Source: Chryseobacterium edaphi
GTDB lineage: Bacteria > Bacteroidota > Bacteroidia > Flavobacteriales > Weeksellaceae
DNA: 64,000 nt
Assembly: GCF_025628985.1 (NCBI RefSeq)
Contig: NZ_JAOTEM010000001.1
Span: 1,426,001-1,490,000 of the forward strand
Direction of reading: 5' to 3'
Each line of letters begins with the position of its first letter. Position 1 is the stretch's first letter. Below are positions 60,490 through 64,000 of the stretch, in pieces. Made by a program: the position numbers and the translations under genes. The notes under the pieces are model-generated. The model had not been told where the DNA came from. It worked only from the letters and a program-made list of their open reading frames with translations, and ran no database searches.

Positions 60490-61389
60490 ATGACACTGCA
60501 TAGAATTAAATCCATCACCGAAATTCATCGTTTGGCAGGACTTGAAAAACCCAACCATCCTTTGATCAGCATTGTAGATGTTTCAAAATTTACAAATGAT
60601 TCCGATGTAAATGCTGTGGTTTTTGATTTTTATGCAGTGTCTCTGAAACGGGGTTGTGATAATTTATTGTACGGTCAGCAGAAATATGATTTTGATGAAG
60701 GGTTGATGGCTTTTATGGGGCCCGGACAAATTTTGAGAGGCGAAGAAAGTGGGATTCCGCCAAACCTTGAAGGCTGGATGATGTTTATTCATCCCGATTT
60801 TTTGTGGAATTCTTCACTGGCAAAAAAAATAAAACAATATGAATATTTCGGATACGCCACCAACGAAGCCTTGTTTCTTTCCGACAAAGAAGAAACGATG
60901 ATGAACGGGATCATTGAAAATATTCGTGGCGAATACAATTCTAATATTGACAAATTCAGTCAGGATGTGATCATTGCCCAACTGGAATTGCTATTTACTT
61001 ATGCTCAACGCTTTTATGAACGACAATTCATTACCAGAAAAATCACGAATCATAAAGTTTTGGAACGGTTGGAAGATGTATTGAATGATTATTTTAACAA
61101 CGAAGATTTGGTCTCAAAAGGTTTGCCCTCAGTGCAACTGGTCGCTGACACGCTGAATATTTCAAGTAAATATTTAGGAAGTTTGTTAAAACAGCTGACT
61201 GGGCTTTCCACTCAACAGCACATCCACGAAAAGCTGATTGCAAAAGCAAAGGAAAAATTATCAACATCAGAATTATCTGTTTCAGAAATTGCTTATGAAT
61301 TGGGATTTGAGCACTCACAGAGTTTCAGTAAATTGTTTAAAACAAAGACCCAGCAAAGTCCGGTTGAATTTCGGGCGGGATTTAATTAG
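60490..61389 (+). CDS. AraC-family transcriptional regulator of the SDR/DoxX operon
   Basis: A 299-residue protein with an N-terminal sensing domain of cupin type (about 15-190; MAFMGPGQILRGEESGIPPN, GWMMFIHPDFLW). The C-terminal AraC double helix-turn-helix is LVADTLNISSKYLGSLLKQL with KEKLSTSELSVSEIAYELGF and EHSQSFSKLFKTKTQQSPVE. It likely senses a small molecule and controls its own operon with the SDR and DoxX-like genes. It is a second candidate for binding other operators in the window, but context points to local control. Confidence 0.9.
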   Translation: MTLHRIKSITEIHRLAGLEKPNHPLISIVDVSKFTNDSDVNAVVFDFYAVSLKRGCDNLLYGQQKYDFDEGLMAFMGPGQILRGEESGIPPNLEGWMMFIHPDFLWNSSLAKKIKQYEYFGYATNEALFLSDKEETMMNGIIENIRGEYNSNIDKFSQDVIIAQLELLFTYAQRFYERQFITRKITNHKVLERLEDVLNDYFNNEDLVSKGLPSVQLVADTLNISSKYLGSLLKQLTGLSTQQHIHEKLIAKAKEKLSTSELSVSEIAYELGFEHSQSFSKLFKTKTQQSPVEFRAGFN

Positions 61390-61470
61390 ATAATGAATGT
61401 TTTTTTAATTAAAAAATTAACCAGCAGGTAGAAGTGGTTGTTCTGAATTATTAATCAATCAATTTCGTCA

Positions 61471-61502
61471 ACAAAAAATCCCTCTCAAAACTGAAAGGGA
61501 TT
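61471..61502 (-). terminator. Intrinsic terminator after gcvP
   Basis: AATCCCTCTCA (61477-61487) pairs with TGAAAGGGATT (61492-61502) with one mismatch around a short loop. On the minus strand it continues into a T-run (61473-61478 are A on the plus strand). It lies 23 bp after the gcvP stop. Confidence 0.75.
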
Positions 61503-61524
61503 AATTATATAAAAAAACTTCTAA

Positions 61525-64000
61525 TTACATATAAGCTTCAATCGGCTCACAAGTACAAACTAAGTTTCTGTCTCCGTAAGCTTCATCAACTCTGGAAACT
61601 GAAGCAAAGAATTTGTGCTCTCTAACCCAGTCTAATGGATAAGCTGCTTTTTCTCTGCTGTATGGTTTATCCCATGAGTCAGAAATTACCAATTGCTCAG
61701 TGTGAGGAGCGTTTTTCAATACGTTGTTTGCCTGATCAGCTTCACCGTTGGCAATCTCATCGATTTCATGTTTGATGGCGATAAGAGCTTCTGCAAAACG
61801 GTCGATTTCAGATTTGCTTTCAGATTCTGTAGGCTCAATCATCAAAGTTCCTGCAACCGGGAAAGAAACCGTAGGTGCGTGGAAACCATAATCCATCAGT
61901 CTTTTTGCAACATCAGCCACTTCAATTCCTAAAGATTTGAACTGACGGAAATCTACGATACACTCGTGCGCTACTCTACCTTCTGTATTTGAATATAAAA
62001 TAGGGAAATGCTCCGCTAAGATTTCTTTTAAATAGTTTGCATTTAAAATAGCGTGCTCAGTTGCTTTTTTCAAACCTGAAGTTCCCAACATTTTGATGTA
62101 CGCGTAAGAAATATTTAAGATCAATCCTGAACCGTAAGGCGCTGCAGAAATTCCTTCGATTGCTTCTTTTGAACCTACTTTAATGTTGGCATTTGTTGGT
62201 AAGAAAGGAACCAAATGTTTTGCAACACAGATCGGACCAACTCCAGGACCTCCACCTCCGTGAGGAATAGCGAAAGTTTTGTGAAGATTTAGGTGACAAA
62301 CATCTGCTCCGATGTTTCCTGGACTTGTATATCCAACCTGAGCGTTCATGTTGGCACCATCCATATAAACCTGTCCACCATGATCGTGAACCAACTGAGT
62401 AATTTCTTTAATATTGGCATCAAAGAATCCGTAAGTTGACGGATAAGTGATCATTACACAAGAAAGGTTTTCAGAGTGCTGTTCAGTTTTTGCTTTGAAG
62501 TCTTCGAAATCAATTTCTCCGCTTTCAAGGTTTTTCACGACAACAATTTTCATTCCTGCCATTGCTGCAGAAGCCGGATTGGTTCCGTGTGCAGACTGAG
62601 GAATCAACACCACATTTCTGTGACCTTCGCCTCTTGAGATGTGATATTCTCTGATCACCATCAATCCTGCATATTCTCCCTGAGCTCCAGAGTTGGGCTG
62701 AAGTGAAGTTCCTGCAAAACCAGTAATTTCAGAAAGATCTTTCTCTAATTCTCTGATCATTTCCTGATAACCGCCTGCCTGATTTACCGGTACAAATGGG
62801 TGAATACTTCCCCATTCTGCCCATGAAAGCGGCAACATCTGCGTCGCAGCATTCAGTTTCATAGTACAAGAACCAAGAGAAATCATTGAGTGGGTTAATG
62901 ATAAATCTTTTCTTTCAAGACGTTTGATGTAACGCATCAATTCTGTCTCTGTATGGTATTTGTTGAATACTTCTTCCGTTAAGATTTCATCTTTTCTAAG
63001 ATTTTCTTCAGGAATGCTGTATCCTTCTTTTATTTCTAATTTAAAAGTCTGCTTGTCTTTGAACTGAGCGAAAGAAGCCATCAAAACATTCAGTTTTTCA
63101 AGCGTTGTACTTTCGTTGATCGCAATGCTGATAACGCCTTCTGTGAAATAGTTCAGGTTTAATTTATGATCAAGCATCATTCTCATTAATCTTGCTTTCT
63201 CATCTTCAGCCATCACGATCTTTACTGTATCAAAAATCGGCTCTTCAACCGTCTGATAACCTAAAGCTTTCAATCCGCCTTTCAAAGCATTGGCTTTAAA
63301 GTGAATCTGGTCAGCGATATAATTTAATCCTTTCGGACCATGATAAACAGCATACATTCCGGCCATAACCGCTAAAAGAACCTGAGCAGTACAGATGTTT
63401 GAAGTCGCTCTTTCTCTTTTAATGTGCTGCTCTCTCGTTTGCAAAGCCATTCTCAGTGCACGTTTTCCGTACATATCCTGAGAAACCCCGATGATTCTTC
63501 CCGGAATATCTCTTTTATAATCTTCTTTACAAGAGAAAAACGCCGCGTGAGGACCACCGTAACCCAATGGAATACCGAATCTCTGCGAAGTCCCAACCGC
63601 ACAGTCAGCGCCCATTGACGCAGGAGATTTCAATTTAACCAAAGCCATCGGATCACAGGCAACAACAACCTGTAAGTCTAATTTTTTGTATTCAACGATA
63701 TCTTCAGTGTAGTCTAAAACGATTCCGTTTTTTCCAGGATATTGTAGTAAAACTCCGTAATATGATTCGTCGAACTGGTGCGTTTTGTGATCACCTTCAA
63801 CGATTTCGATTGCTAAACCTTCAGCTTTTGTTTTTAAAACAGAAACGGTTTGAGGTAAAACCAAATCAGAGATAAAGAACTTGTTGGCTCCTGCTTTTTT
63901 CTGATCTTTAGTTCTGTTGTTGAAGAACATGTGCATCGCTTCTGCAGCCGCCGTAGATTCATCCAACAAAGATGCATTTGCCAAAGCAAAACCTGTCAAA
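61525..64000 (-). CDS. gcvP: Glycine dehydrogenase (decarboxylating), P-protein, C-terminal 824+ residues
   Basis: A PLP enzyme running off the right edge; about 824 residues of the usual 950 are present. It contains SMISLGSCTMKLNAATQMLP, PNSGAQGEYAGL, and the PLP-lysine region HLNLHKTFAIPHGGGGPG. It ends YSREKAAYPLDWVREHKFFA and DRNLVCTCEP. The P-protein decarboxylates glycine and passes the aminomethyl group to the H-protein lipoyl arm in the glycine cleavage system. The other system genes and any glycine riboswitch would lie outside the window. A terminator follows. Confidence 0.96.
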   Translation of the reverse strand, partial: LTGFALANASLLDESTAAAEAMHMFFNNRTKDQKKAGANKFFISDLVLPQTVSVLKTKAEGLAIEIVEGDHKTHQFDESYYGVLLQYPGKNGIVLDYTEDIVEYKKLDLQVVVACDPMALVKLKSPASMGADCAVGTSQRFGIPLGYGGPHAAFFSCKEDYKRDIPGRIIGVSQDMYGKRALRMALQTREQHIKRERATSNICTAQVLLAVMAGMYAVYHGPKGLNYIADQIHFKANALKGGLKALGYQTVEEPIFDTVKIVMAEDEKARLMRMMLDHKLNLNYFTEGVISIAINESTTLEKLNVLMASFAQFKDKQTFKLEIKEGYSIPEENLRKDEILTEEVFNKYHTETELMRYIKRLERKDLSLTHSMISLGSCTMKLNAATQMLPLSWAEWGSIHPFVPVNQAGGYQEMIRELEKDLSEITGFAGTSLQPNSGAQGEYAGLMVIREYHISRGEGHRNVVLIPQSAHGTNPASAAMAGMKIVVVKNLESGEIDFEDFKAKTEQHSENLSCVMITYPSTYGFFDANIKEITQLVHDHGGQVYMDGANMNAQVGYTSPGNIGADVCHLNLHKTFAIPHGGGGPGVGPICVAKHLVPFLPTNANIKVGSKEAIEGISAAPYGSGLILNISYAYIKMLGTSGLKKATEHAILNANYLKEILAEHFPILYSNTEGRVAHECIVDFRQFKSLGIEVADVAKRLMDYGFHAPTVSFPVAGTLMIEPTESESKSEIDRFAEALIAIKHEIDEIANGEADQANNVLKNAPHTEQLVISDSWDKPYSREKAAYPLDWVREHKFFASVSRVDEAYGDRNLVCTCEPIEAYM

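Overview
The window is AT-rich Bacteroidota DNA, most likely from a Flavobacteriia genome of the Chryseobacterium type. The evidence is two SusC/SusD pairs, Bacteroidota TAnnTTTG promoter boxes, a C-terminal type IX secretion (T9SS) sorting domain, FecI/FecR-type sigma and anti-sigma factors, and flavobacterial housekeeping genes. The genus is inferred from gene content, not from a marker gene. No transposase, phage gene or CRISPR array was seen.

Region 1 (1-21.1 kb, all minus strand) is a pectin rhamnogalacturonan-I utilisation locus. In transcription order the enzyme operon is GH28, GH2, CE12-type acetylesterase, GH106, a DUF4350-like protein, PL11 lyase and GH105, ending at a terminator. 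It is followed by rhaT (rhamnose/H+ symport), susC, susD and the rhamnulose-1-phosphate aldolase/lactaldehyde dehydrogenase fusion gene, which runs off the left edge. Secreted enzymes cut and deacetylate the polymer, SusCD imports fragments, GH105 and GH106 release sugars, and RhaT and the aldolase consume rhamnose. Five promoters (rhamnulose aldolase, susC, rhaT, GH28, and a pectate lyase gene at 57.2 kb) share a 19-bp motif, seen as a 10-bp-spaced direct repeat at the best sites. It sits exactly 19 bp upstream of a TAnnTTTG-like box, so each site spans 46 bp. This looks like a regulon operator.

Region 2 (21.2-29.3 kb) has two small minus-strand genes, then an AraC-type regulator and a block that looks like a chaperone-usher pilus system: a pilin-like minor subunit, a major pilin-like subunit followed by a stem-loop, a PapD-like chaperone, a two-domain adhesin-like subunit, and a 935-residue usher-like outer-membrane barrel. 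Classical chaperone-usher pili are a proteobacterial theme, so this is the best candidate here for an under-described system.

Region 3 (29.5-37 kb) is a cell-surface-signalling SusCD locus: ECF sigma factor, FecR anti-sigma factor, SusC with an STN signalling domain, SusD, and a secreted calcineurin-like phosphoesterase. A tRNA-Arg(UCG) follows on the other strand.

Region 4 (37.2-53.4 kb) is general genome: an outer-membrane barrel/TPR pair, an amino-acid permease, lipoproteins, an Mpo1-like protein, SPFH protein, dGTPase, an Fpg/Nei glycosylase, MepB, an AAA ATPase cassette and a propeller protein. Region 5 (53.4-57.3 kb) has a 21-bp tandem repeat, a long inverted-repeat element and the T9SS-exported pectate lyase. 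Region 6 (57.7-64 kb) has a small hypothetical gene, a MetA-like barrel, an SDR/DoxX/AraC operon, and gcvP, which runs off the right edge.
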